A stretch of 64,000 nt of DNA, taken from Haematococcus lacustris. Lineage: Eukaryota > Chlorophyta > Chlorophyceae > Chlamydomonadales > Haematococcaceae. A model generated the notes under the pieces. That model did no database searches and was not told the DNA's origin. It worked only from the letters and a program-made list of their open reading frames with translations. The position numbers were made by a program, and so were the translations under genes. The stretch spans positions 1,832,255 to 1,896,254 of the forward strand of contig JASKMD010000002.1 of assembly GCA_030144725.1 (NCBI GenBank), read 5' to 3'. Shown piece by piece: positions 20,691 through 32,235 of this stretch (position 1 is the first letter of the stretch; each line of letters starts with the position of its first letter).

Positions 20691-23600
20691 CAAAGCCACA
20701 AAGCGACACAAGATGCAGGGCAGGGCAGGGCTGGGGGTAGGCTAGGAGGTGGTGGTGATGGTGGTGGTGGTGGTGGCGGCCAGATCCTGCAACAATTGTC
20801 AAGCATGGTGTTGTTGAATACTAGTATGCACGAGGTCAATTACGTTCTGATAACATATGCTTTCCCTACATTGACAGCGGCACCAACGGCGGGTCATTCT
20901 GCTCTATGCAATGTGTTCTTCAAAAGCAACATAGCAAGCTTCGTGCACATGTACATGTCAGTCCTTACCTCGCACTGAGAGGTGCGATGCTGATTTTGTA
21001 CTATCTCAGACCATGCCCTCACAGATGTAAGACTATGAGCGCGCCTACATTAAGGAAACAACGTCGGGTTCATTGAGCCGGGAGGAGTTAGTACCGCCGG
21101 CTGTACTTGCCCTTACAGCGTCAGGAGTCCACCACGTCATTGCGAAGCCCCTCCACAATGCACTTGCGCTGCGCGATGTCGTGAGAGCGACCGGCTGATT
21201 GGTGGGCGCACTTTTTTCGTTTACGGGGTTCCTGGCATTACGGGCGTATAGCAGACTAAGCGTTCATCGCATGCCGCACGGTGTTACGCCAATCGCACAC
21301 TTCCCGGCGCCGGAATGTCCATGACATGGTTGTGTAAAAGGTTTTATCAGAGTTGGGAGGGTCTGACTCAAAGTGATGCTCCACCTGAAGCTGTCCATCA
21401 AGATAATCCGTGTTGCTTTAAACATCTGATTTGCATGGCGAGCTAGAGCACGGTGACGAGACACAGCGGACCGCTGAGCGCCTATGCCTAGGCCCACCAC
21501 CAGCATGACTTGCCTCATGCTTAGTTCACACGTTGCTGGCTAGGCCTTGGCTCCAATTACAGCTGCTGGATCAGGGCAGCCGTGTGCATGGGGACGCTGA
21601 GTCCAACAGGACACTAGTTACAGGCAGTTACAGGCAGTTGTAGACCCTCATCAGGACCTACTATTTTGTGTCAAGGCTCTTGGAAGCGTCTCTGCTCCAT
21701 CCGGACTCCCGTCGGCCTCCCGTGTTGTTACGGTGGGTGGCCGCCGACTTCTTTCCCTCACACAGCTTCTCCCGCATCTTCATGTGACTGGCGTGATCGG
21801 CGCAACCTCGGCACATCAACCTTCCGGGCACGGGCGCAATAAAGAAGCATATAGTTAGGGAGCGACCGGCCCATATAAATTTATATTTATATTGTTATAC
21901 ACCTTGAGAACTTTTATATGTTTTATATGTCCTCGAATCTTGCATCCGCTTCCACCGCCGACCAGCGCGATGGCTGCGACTAGCCCCGATGACCCCAATG
22001 CGCTGGGGTCGGATGGTCTGCCCAAGTTTGCCCATACCACCACGCAAACCTTTAGAGGAAAGGAAGCACTGTCGCTCAGGTGTACAACCAGGTCAAAGGC
22101 TGCACTATGCGCAACGTGCTTGCTGCAACGCGCTGCAACGTGCTTGCTTGCACTGCTGTTTTCTGCTTAATTGCTTTGCCCGCTTTGCGGAGAATGCTAG
22201 TCCATCTAGTCCTACTGATGCGGAGAGTCCGATTTGCACCTTGACTTGCACGACTTGCACCCTGACTTGCAGCTCGCGTTTTGCGCACTTGCATTTGTGA
22301 TGCTTACCACCTTCACCCCCGCCACCACCCCAGCTAACGGGAGAATAGCGAGCTTGTTGTTACCAAACCTGCAAATCTGCAGTTAAAACTGCAGCCAGCC
22401 AAGCAGAGCCTTGCTCCAAGCAGAGCCTTGCAGACTAGTCAAAATGCAGCCAACCTTCCGCAACACCCTGCTCCTAGCAACTGCCAGTTCAAGCTGACTT
22501 TGCTTGAAAAGTACGCTCTTGCGTGGGTTCAAGCCCGGAACCTCTCGCACTAGGCTGCTTAATAATTGTGCACTGCGCCAAGGAATAGAATTATAGTCCT
22601 ATAGCGTATAATTATAGCTTTTTATACAATCCGAGCCAAATATAATTATATGGGCGTACCCTACATATAGTGCACTGCCCTGCAGCCTCGGCCTCGGCCT
22701 TGAACTTGCCTCGGTAAGCCTGAGACTTCTCCCGACAGCGTTGGCATCGGGACGCTGCCCCCCGGCATTGCGAGCACCTAGTCATGATTGACTGTGTGTT
22801 CGGCTGATTCTACATGAGCCAGATGGCCATGTAGATGTAAACACGTGTCTTGCATGGTATCATACATGTCACCATTAGTTCTATCTCGGTGCTGACACGG
22901 CGTGGTGAGTGTTGTGGCAGTCTGCGAACGACACCCCTGCTGTTGTCGAGGGTTTGGAGGGAGTGAGCCGGGCAGCTTGGGTGTCAGCTTGGGAACCGTT
23001 GTGGGGCGTGGCTGCTACAACCGGTCGGATGTGTTGTGGTTGCTCCTGATTTCCTAATCTAGGCATTGACTGGGGCAGGACGGCTGCACGAGCTGCGCTG
23101 CATCTCCGCCAATGGATGATTAACACTTCAAACCCATTGTTATGCCCATTACGTAGTAGATAATGGTGTCGCGGGTCGTTTTAGGGCTAGATTCTCGGTC
23201 TCGGTCTCGGCGCTGGAGCGTAACAGCTCTCGACCTCAGCCAGCCGCCGCCGTAATTATCTAGTGTAATTGAGTTTTACGTAGGCGAAGCTCTATTGGAG
23301 CGGCGAAGCCGCGCAATGTGATGCTTCTTGTCACCTGCGATGGTGTTGGCCGGCTGTTACGTGTTCGTTTGGAGCACTTTTTGTTACACCAGGTCGCTGC
23401 AGTTAACGATTCTTAAAACGAGGTCAATTAACGATTACAATTGAGTAAAACTCAATTACCTACTGTAATCAACATTTTAGATTCTTCTTTACTTTGGGGT
23501 GCCAGTCTTTCATGGCACAACTTGATAAGTATGTTTAGGATTGCAGCACATGGGTTAGTCAAAATACCCAGATGTGTGGGGCCAGCCCCATACAGCGGAT

Positions 23601-24102
23601 ATCCAATGGTGGGTTTTAATTCGGAGTTGAGCAGTCGAACCCACCAGTCACTCAGCAGGCATATAGGCTTTACCTGATGATGATCTTTCCTTCATGGTGC
23701 ATACCCTGCGAGTACCGAACTTGACCAAGACGCACTGGTCCTCTGTCTTTACGTGGCGTACATGAAATGGTTTTGCCTTGAGGAGTACTTCCAGGTGCGC
23801 ATTGGTGTGGTGGTGTGATATTGTACGGGCCTGTATTGTGCGGTCTGTGTCAGCCAACCACAGATATTCACTACTCCTGACTATACTCATAACCATTGAT
23901 GCACTCGTACAGCACCAGCACACACTCATGCAAGACATCCATGCAAGGCATGTCGAGGTATTGGTATGTGAGCAGTCTCCCTCCACCACTACACAGCTTT
24001 GTCGGGGCGCCTTTGACGGCTACTAACCCATCCCTGGTGGCACGTGCCATTCCCTGACCACTGGGCATCCCGTCAAACCCAACAGCCTAACGTTTGTATG
24101 GT
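20691..24102. other. Mostly unannotated region with AT-rich patches
   Basis: No intact gene is recognised. It includes a short ORF at 21970-22170 (MAATSPDDPNALGSDGLPK) just downstream of an AT-rich TATAAATTTATA patch at about 21874, a possible degenerate tRNA-like stretch near 22515-22600, another AT-rich patch at 22590-22660, and the inverted repeat at 23263-23459. Base composition is less GC-rich than the rest, consistent with old element debris. Confidence 0.35.
23263..23459. mobile_element. Possible MITE-like segment with 15-bp inverted termini
   Basis: GTAATTGAGTTTTAC at the left is an exact inverted copy of GTAAAACTCAATTAC at the right, about 197 bp apart. No clear target-site duplication is visible, and the interior has no coding sequence. 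It may be a small non-autonomous element or chance. Confidence 0.35.
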
Positions 24103-24250
24103 TTAAATCAGCCTGATCGGCTTTATGCCCTGCTTGCGAGCCAGGGCATCACTGCGCCGCCGGTGCAGCCGCAGCCTGGCTTGGGGCAGCCGGTCGTTGA
24201 CCAGCTTGTAGCCCTGCTGATACTCCGTGCTAGGGTGGGGCAACGCCTCT
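24103..24250 (-). mobile_element. C-terminal fragment of a second Fanzor-like subfamily (tentative)
   Basis: The minus-strand frame reads GLEALPHPSTEYQQGYKLVN and then DRLPQARLRLHRR. I recall this GLEALPP..EYQQGYKLVNDRLP..RLHR string as the C-terminal tail after a RuvC-III-like WLDRD..NPCLNF block in abundant green-algal TnpB/Fanzor-like proteins. No RuvC-III sequence is present here, so this is a truncated remnant, different in sequence from the main family in this window. The assignment depends on memory. Confidence 0.35.
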
Positions 24251-24354
24251 AGGCCCATCCGGGATGGTGGTACTAGGCACTGGGCCAGGTGCAGCAGGTG
24301 GGGGCCAGGCAGGGGTCCCTGGGCAGGGGGAGGCATTTGGGCAGGGCGAGGCAT

Positions 24355-26291
24355 TTGGGCAGGGTCCTAGGCAGGGGTGGGAGGCGGCATCTCACGGTCC
24401 CACACCTGGCCCCGCACCGCACGAGGCAACTGAACCTACGCAAGCCAGTCGAGTACGGTGGCCAATGTGGCATCAGAGCCTCCAGCTGTTACGTTGGAGC
24501 TAAACGCCTTGTTGCCCATGACCCAGCAGCATGGGTATGTCATGCAATGTGGTGCATGGCGGGACAACATGCCGGTTGCTTGACCTTCATCAAGTAGCAG
24601 TAATGTGGTGGTGGACTACCTGATGGGTGCGCTCGTGGACATTCCCACGTGGCGCCTGCACGGCTATGTTAAGATTGTTGGGATCCCGTCTTCCTACACT
24701 AGTTGTTAAATGCCGAGCAGCCTGACGTCATTGTGATGTACCAGTGCAAGCCAGTGCAAGCGACAAACATAAAAACCTACAGTCAAACTAGATCTGCAGC
24801 CCCCCACAGCCCACCAGCCTTGACAGGCCTATGACCAGGCAGTGATGCAAGCCTTGGAGTGGCCGGCAGAGTGAAGATCACACTTCGGCGTCCCAGTGTC
24901 ACAGTGCTTGACCATGCACTAGGCGTCACGGCATGCACCTCCCCTCCCTCCCTCCTCGCCACCTTACCCCAACCCCACCCACGCCTTCCCACACAAACCC
25001 CTGCCATCCCCATCCCCTCCTCCCTTTTTTTGAACCCCTCCCCTGGGCTCACCAGGCCTCATTCTACAATCCCTTCCCCCAATCTAAGCATCGAGCTGCT
25101 CTGAAGAGGTAAGGGTAAGGGGGGCTCTACGACCAGTCCCGCACCCAGAAGTAGAACCCACCATCGCCCTCTTGTTCCTCTTGGTCCCCCGCCCCGTGCA
25201 CTGCTCAGTGGAGAGTTGAGAAACGTTGAGAGAGCCCATGCCCATGGCCCAACCACCTACTGGGCGCCTGCCATCGCCCTCCTCCTGCTCATCCACCAGG
25301 TCCCTCTTCCTCATAGTCAGGCTGCGCCCTAGGCTCTAGCTCCTCTGATGATGCATGCCGATTTGCCAAAGTAATCTTCACCCTCTGCATCCCAGGCTGC
25401 TGCCACCTCCACCCGCTTCTCATTGTCTCACTCCCCTCTCACTCACTCACTCACTCTCTCATGCCTCCCACCCCCATCCCGCCTGCTGCTCAACACTGCT
25501 CAGGCAGCTTCTGGTACCGGAACTGTGAGGTGCGGCGGGGCTGCAGAGCGGCGGGTAGGCCGGCCATGGCGGCGGCTGATGCGGCCGTGACTCTGCCCGC
25601 TTCTGCGGCGTGGGCAAGGCTCTCCACTGCGTTGTATGTGATGGCCTGCGCTCAGGACACATCACAGCACACCAGGGCGTGGCTCAAAGCACATCACAGC
25701 ACACCAGGGCGTGGCTCAAAGCACATCACAGCACACCTTGGCTCGGAGCACAGCTCAAAGTTCTGGGCATAGCTAGGCACAGCTCTGGGCATGGCTCAGA
25801 GCACATCACAGCACACCATGGCCCTGGGCACAGCTGGGCAGGGCTCTGGGCAGAGTTCTGGGCACACCATGGCATAACTCTGGGCACAGCTCTGGGCACA
25901 GCTCACCAGAGTGTGCTAGGTGTGTTGCAGCAATGCCGACAAGGGGCGTCTTGGCCTGGATGGTGCTGGTGGGGCTGCTGCTAATGGTGGTGATGGTGAT
26001 GATGGAGATGACGATAATCACCCCCACCCCCACCACCCACCGCCGATGATGGTGATGAAGGTGACAACAGCACAGCATGTGGCCTGGCATGCCGTGCAGC
26101 ACAGGAAGCAGGTGCGTTGACACAAAGTTGTGCAACAGGGCAGCAGAGGGAGTAGGGCAAGGCTGGCAGGGGGATAGTGATGGTGTTGCGATTGTGACGA
26201 TTGTGATGGTGATGATGGTGATGGTGATGATGACAATGATCCCTCCACACCCCGCCCTGTCCTCCCGCACTGTCAGAGCTGGCTGGCCCAC
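24355..26291. other. Low-complexity stretch, possible 3' part of the PQ-loop gene
   Basis: It contains CT-rich and AC-rich sequence, a tandem repeat of about 32 bp at 25667-25750 (GCACATCACAGCACACCAGG-type) and GAT/GGT-rich runs at 25985-26240. The minus-strand frame of the last mapped PQ-loop exon stays open down to 25806, so part of this may be its C-terminus or 3' UTR. No other gene is supported. Confidence 0.4.
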
Positions 26292-29200
26292 CTGCCAGAA
26301 GATGAAGGCGTCCAGGGCCACAGTGCCAAACGCCCCACCCAGCCAAGGCGCTTGGGCTTGGAGGTCTTCTATGTCCTGCGCCCACCCACGGGCCACGCCA
26401 GTTCGCAGGCAGGTGTGGGGTAGGGGTAGGCGCTATGCAGGTGTGGGGTAGGGGTAGGGGTAGGTGTGGGGTAGGGGTAGGGGTGGGGTAGGGGTAGGGG
26501 TGGGGTAGGGGTAGGCGCTAGGCAGGTGTGGGGTAGGGGTAGGGGTAGGTGTGGGGTAGGGGTAGGGGTGGGGTAGGGGTAGGCGCTAGGCAGGTGTGGG
26601 GTAGGGGTAGGGGTAGGTGTGGGGTAGGGGTAGGGGTGGGGTAGGGGTAGGCGCTAGGCAGGTGTGGGGCAGGGCAGTCATGGAGCTGACGCAGGGCAGG
26701 GCAGGCGACGGTGAGCACTGTGCCATGGCAGGGTGAGCATGAGGCAGGAGGGAGGTTAGGATGATGGCGAGCATGATGAGGGTGGGTAGGGCAGCCCCAC
26801 ACTGACCCGCGAACGCAGCAGCATGCTACAGCCGGTGCAGAGGTTTGCTGAGATGGTGAAGACAAACATGATGACAGAGAGCCCTTCGGCCGACCTGCAA
26901 GCGCCAGCCACAATGAGTGTGAGGTGCATGAGTGACACACATGCGTGAGGAGTTTGAGTGATATTCCCACAGTGGGTGTGAGACACACCACATTCAAGCT
27001 GAGCCCCTGGCGACTGGTGGCAAGGTACAGGCAAGGTGGTCAGGCATGGCCATGGGTCCTCCAGCACAGCCAACTCCTCAGAGCCCAGCAGCTCATCCTG
27101 TGTTGCTGGGTGGCACCGTGCCCTGACCCTTCAGCCCTGTGCTCTAGTGCTGAGCTGCCCTGTACTGCTGCTGTGTGACTTCACTGGCTGGAGCAGATAA
27201 GCCCCCAGCTGAGCCCCAGCTTAGCTGTGTCGAATGGTGTGACCTAGGCAAACACCAGCTGGAAGGAAATTACAGGGTGGATGGGCAGCAGCAGCAGCAG
27301 TAAGGGCAGGGCCGGGGGCAGCGGCAAGGGCAGGGCCAGGGGCAGCGGCAAGGGCAGGGCCAGGGTCGGCAGCAGGAGGGACAGCAGCAGCAGGGAATAC
27401 ACTTACTTCCTGGACCAGTTTTTGTAGATCTGCGACATTCGGGAAGTGAGGTACAGGACCATGGAGCAGTAGCCAAAGGCGCTTCCCAGCACCTGCTCAC
27501 ACAACCACCATGACACCACAACCATCACAACAACCCCCGCTAGAACTCCCAGCCCTGTGTTGAGCACTGTATTGTGAATGCCAGCAGAGTAGATGCTAGC
27601 ACTGATTCATACACCCCAGCAGTGCACAACGCACTGCGCCTGCCATCATCGCCAACCCCTCATGCAATTGGCTGGGATGCCCACCCCATGTCCATGCTGC
27701 CTCTGCACCATGCACGTGTTTGAATGTCAGTGGGTCACACCTTCCATGAGATATCCTACCATGAGCCTAAACAGGCCCCTCCATTGCCACCCACAATCTG
27801 GTTGTGATGCAATCGCAGGCTGCAGCAGCCTTGTCTGATGCAGTGCTGCACATTCGTGTTGCCATGGAAATGAGTCGTGAAAACACCGTGACAGTTGCTA
27901 TACAAAAGTCATGCAGCCACACAGACAAAGTCCGGATCCCAGCCCAGCTGCACGGGAACAGTGCAGAAGGGCTTACTGTCTGCCATGCACTCACACCGAA
28001 CCTGGCTGGAGGGATATGATGAGGATATGATGAGGATAGATGAGGATGACCCTGTCTGTTGCACCTTACCCTCATCCCCTCTGCACCCATGCCTATGCTT
28101 GCATGTGGACGCCCTTCACCCCACCCCAGCAATGCAACCACGATCGAAACTAACAGCCAACTTAGCCACCACAACAACCTGCACCCCACCTTTGTCCACT
28201 CAATGCTGCCGTCGGTCCAGCTCGGTGGGAGCCAACTGCCACCACTGGCATAGTCAGCCCCAGCCTGGGATTCCTCCTGCCGCACTCTTGGCTGCCATGC
28301 CTCGCCCCACCTGCTGCTGGCACTGCTGCTGCCGCCCGGTGCTGGGCTGCTACTGCTCCCCAGCCCGCTGGTCTCCCAGGGTGCGGGCAGCTGCTGTGCT
28401 GCTGCTGCACCAGCCACGCTGCCAGGCTGAGCATGGCCAGGCAGCCAGGCGGCCCAATCAGGCCTGGCTGGAGCGCCTCGACTGGCCACCGCCGCCACCG
28501 TCAGCAGGGCCGCCAGCCCCAGGGTGGCCAGCAGCAGGGTGCTGCTGGTGCGGGCCCCTGGTGTAGGTGGCACCAGCACCATGCGCATGGAGCCCTGGGG
28601 CTCTGCCGCTGGCTGGCTGGCTGGCGCCGGCATGGTGGTGGTGTCGTCACCTTCTGCACAACTTGCCCTGCCTGGTGTGATGTCATGGCTGACGTCATGG
28701 AGTGTGAGGGAGATGGGGTGGCTACCTGTGGCTGGCTGGCTGCTGATCACCACCTGGCCATCGGCCTCATCTGCGGGCCGCTGGGAGGGGATAGTCAGGC
28801 TATGCAAGCCAGGGCTTGCACGGCTTGCACGGCTACCCTGGGTGGCTGGGCGGCTGGGGCCGCCCAGGTGAGTGCTGATGGATCGGGGCTGGACTGCATG
28901 CCCTTGAGCTGCGGAGTTGGATTGCATCACAAGGGATTCAGTAGGGCGGTAGTAGAGGGATGGGTGGAGCTGGTGGGTGTGGTGGTGCCGCTGGTGCAGC
29001 TGTGACACCTGCTGCTGCACTTCCTGCTGCAGCTGCAGCAGGGCGGGTGGCAGGGGGCCAGTGCTGTTGCCAGCCAGCATCATGCTCTGGCGCAGCATCT
29101 TTGATTTTTTGTATGTGGATTTGCGCAAGGCTAGCTTGCGGGCAGCCTCTGCCTTGCGCTGGTTGAGTGCCCCATAGTAAAGGAATTGAGTGAGCATGAG

Positions 29201-29494
29201 CACGTCTGCGATGATGAAGTACATGGACAGGGCCTTGGTGGTTGCCAGCTGCTCCCCTTGTAGCAGGCAGCCTAAGAGATTGAGGGTATCGCCACAGAAC
29301 CACTGTGCCAGAAAGTAGATGGACAAGCCTTCTGCACTCTGGTTTTTCATATTGTCGAAGAATTGAGGAAGCTGTGCAGTAATCCATAGCGCAATGCTCG
29401 ACAAGCCTAACCCGAAGCCAATGAGGTCCTTCCACGTGAATATGCAGTCTCCGGTCCACCTTTCTATCGTTTCAATAGCGCCAGGTTCGCACAT
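26292..29494 (-). CDS. PQ-loop repeat transporter (PQLC2/YPQ-like), C-terminus open
   Basis: The ATG at 29494 starts a 1305-bp exon (to 28190); exons 27492-27407, 26894-26807 and 26375-26292 follow in phase. The first repeat is [20 protein letters not shown] in the membrane segment after [12 protein letters not shown]; the second, split over exons 2 and 3, is [11 protein letters not shown] followed by KSAEGLS, with Ser in place of the first Pro of the motif. Exon 4 ends [15 protein letters not shown], the usual last helix. Relatives are lysosomal or vacuolar exporters of basic amino acids (SLC66A1/YPQ1); the substrate here is inferred from that group. A long disordered Ser/Pro/Ala-rich insert of about 270 residues separates the halves. 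The final residues are unresolved: either a further exon or read-through to a stop at 25806. Confidence 0.85.
26405..26665. repeat. About 66-bp tandem repeat (GGGGTAGGGGTAGG-rich)
   Basis: About four units built from GGCGCTAGGCAGGTGTGGGG followed by GTAGGG/TAGGGG blocks. It lies in the PQ-loop intron, ending about 30 bp before the 3' splice site of exon 4 in transcript direction. Confidence 0.85.
27286..27395. repeat. CAG run and 24-bp GC-rich tandem in a PQ-loop intron
   Basis: Units of GGGCAGGGCCAGGGGCAGCG alternate with CAG runs. On the gene strand the CTG stretch begins about 13 nt after the GTAAGT that follows exon 2 (ends 27407). Confidence 0.85.
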
Positions 29495-29633
29495 TTGAGA
29501 CGCTGCTTGTGTGCCCTATAGCGCGGGCGAATTGTGCGCGGGTGACAGGCAACAAATGTAACGAACACGCCCGCACACCTTCACTTGCCCTGTTACGTGA
29601 TTCAGAAGTCGCAGCAACTCAAAGCTCTGTACA
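29495..29633. promoter_or_regulatory. Bidirectional promoter region between PQ-loop and DTW-domain genes
   Basis: The start codons of two divergent genes (29494 minus, 29634 plus) are separated by 139 bp. Both 5' UTRs and both core promoters must fit in this interval or overlap the genes. No TATA box is evident. Co-regulation is plausible but inferred from layout only. Confidence 0.55.
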
Positions 29634-30122
29634 ATGTCTCGAGTACTGCAGGCACCCGCCAACTCAGATGGCATCGCCCTCTTTGCGAATCGTCGGCCGG
29701 ACTGGCAGCTGCCAGACTTGAATGTTGAGCTGGTACTCAGCCAGGACTTGCAGCCTGCGCAACTGTCGCAGCGCAGCAGCTGCCCCAAATGGTGAGGTGT
29801 TCGTGACATTGCTAGTGCTCATGCTGGTTGCGTAGCTTGCTGCTGCTGTTTGTGTATACCAGCACTAGCCTGAACTTCTACTACTACCCCACCCTTTGTT
29901 GCTGGTGTTATCTGATACTGTTGGCCTGGGTGTGGTCAATTGGCCGATCAAGATGTTATGGCAGTGTCGTGGTCATATTGCCTTACTGATCATATCCCTA
30001 CTGTGGCAAAAGCTCACTGCCCATGATGCGGCCCTGCTACCAAACAACACATACCTAGCTCTTTTGATGTTGTTCCTGCTCCTTTTGCTGCTGTGCTGCT
30101 GCCACACTGCTGAATGCAATGC

Positions 30123-30154
<32 letters not shown>

Positions 30155-32202
30155 ATTCACTGCTGCTGTTGCTGCCACAGCAACAGGAGCCGCTCCATGT
30201 TCTGCTACGATTGCCTGGAGCCCCTGGTAGCCTGCCCTCGGCTGCGGCTGCCTGTCAAGTTTTCCATCATCACCCACACTGGTGAACAGGTGCTGCTGCA
30301 GAGGCTGATGAAACTGGCATGCAATCACTGGACAGGTGGGCAGCCAAACTAGGTCCCTACCTTCTCCTAGTTAGGCAAAAGGTCCTTAACCTGTCCAAGC
30401 CCTCACACTTATGCAGCTCGGATACTTACTTCTTCACACCTCTATCACACCCTGAGCAGCAAGCTGTGACATGGCCGGAGTTGTGAGGGCATTCTCAATC
30501 TAGCATGGCCCAGCATCCTTGGCTGGCAGCTGAGCTGCCTTGCGTCAGTTGCTGCATGTACTGCGGGTGCCAGCAAGCTGTCTTACATGCATGGTGCTAT
30601 GATCACCACTTCTTGTGCAGTCCAAGTGTTCAATGTCGTCATCATCATCATCATCATCATCATCATCACATGGCATCTGTCGGCGTAGCTGCAACCTCTT
30701 AGGCTCAACATCCAGGTGGTCCTTGCTTACACTCAATGCAGGCGTCTAAGAACACTGGCGTGCATGCTGCCATCATAGCACCTGAAGATGTGACACTGCA
30801 TGAGTGAGTGAGTGAGAAGTATGCATGACACCATGCATGTGTGGCATGTTTTAACTTTAACGACTGTGCCACACAGCACCTTGGCCCTCAACCTTGAGCC
30901 TTCATTGCAGCCGAACACACTAACTGTGGACCACTACAAAACAGTGTTTTTTCTGTGTGGTGTTCCCATCGCATGGCATGCTCATGGCCTACACATGGCA
31001 TACACATGGTCATGGTCGCCTACCACATACAGCACCACCTACAGCTACTTATACCCAGGAGGCGATGTCACTCACTCTTGCACTTCCAAAGGGTACTTCC
31101 GAAGGGCACTTCCAAAGGGCACTTCCAGTGTAACCACTTAGACTGTGCCACACAGCACACCCATGGCATGTGTACGCATTGTGTGCCAGCCCTTCAGATG
31201 AACTGTGACCAGGTGCACGGCTGCACTAGGCGCAGCTGTTGCCCAGCTTGAAGAGCCCAGCGTGAAGACCCTACTCCTCACCACCTCATCAGCCTCCTTG
31301 GGCCTTCCCAAGCATGCATTCCAGCCGTGTCACCTTTCCTATCATGCATGCGTGCATGCATGCAAGGTCACCCTTGCTGACCCTACCCTGGGTTGGGTGC
31401 CCGCCAGCAGCCCTACCCTCCTGGCTGTTGCTGGCCTGCCCCTGCCCGCAGTCTGGACCACTGCCCCAGCTTTGACCCAGCCATGGCAGTGGTGCTGTTC
31501 CCCAGTGACGATGCCGTGGAGGTGCAGGCCCTGCAGCCCCTTTCCCTTGACAGGGTGTTCATCATCGACTCCAAGTGGTGGGGAAAAAAGGGAAGGGGCT
31601 GGGTGAAGAAACGGGTGGCGGGGGTCCCAAGGTAGCGGTGGGGTCAGAGGCTAAGGCTTGAGTGTAATGGGTCTTGAGCCTGGGGCTGTGTGCTGGGTGG
31701 GAGATTTGCATGCTTGCATGGGCACAGAGAAGAAAGAAAGAAACTTTGTATTCTCAATGTAACGGCGGGCATGAGGGATGGAGGAGCAGGGTTGTGTCAA
31801 CAGTGCATGCTACCCCCCCAAGTTGCTGGCATAGTAAAGTGAGTGATGTTGGGTTCACACCGCTAAGCACCAGCCTTGGGTGGCTGCTGGGCAGTGAGGG
31901 TGGGGGTGCGTCATGAGGCATTGGGGTATGGAGCTGTCCAGCCTGCGGCTTCTGGCTGATACCTGCACTCCTGCAGCTGAGTCTCCTGCATGTCCAGTAG
32001 ACCTGCAATCCCTGCGCTGCTAGCTACGCTGCTGCAGCCAGCTCCCAGGCGCCTGCTGCTGTTGCTGGCCTTGTGAACTCGACCTGGTGCTGCTGTCATA
32101 TCATATCCTGCAGCTGGCAGTTGGCATGGTGTAGAAGCTGGTAATGATACACGCACATCCCTGCCCATCTGCCTGCCCATACGCACAACTGCTTGACCCA
32201 AC

Positions 32203-32235
<33 letters not shown>

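Noticed and set aside
22515..22600. Minus-strand tRNA
   Set aside because: TTGGCGCAGTGCACAA resembles an A box and GGTTCCGGGCTTGAACCCA a T arm, but the T stem has mismatches and no acceptor stem closes. At best it is a degenerate tRNA-derived sequence.
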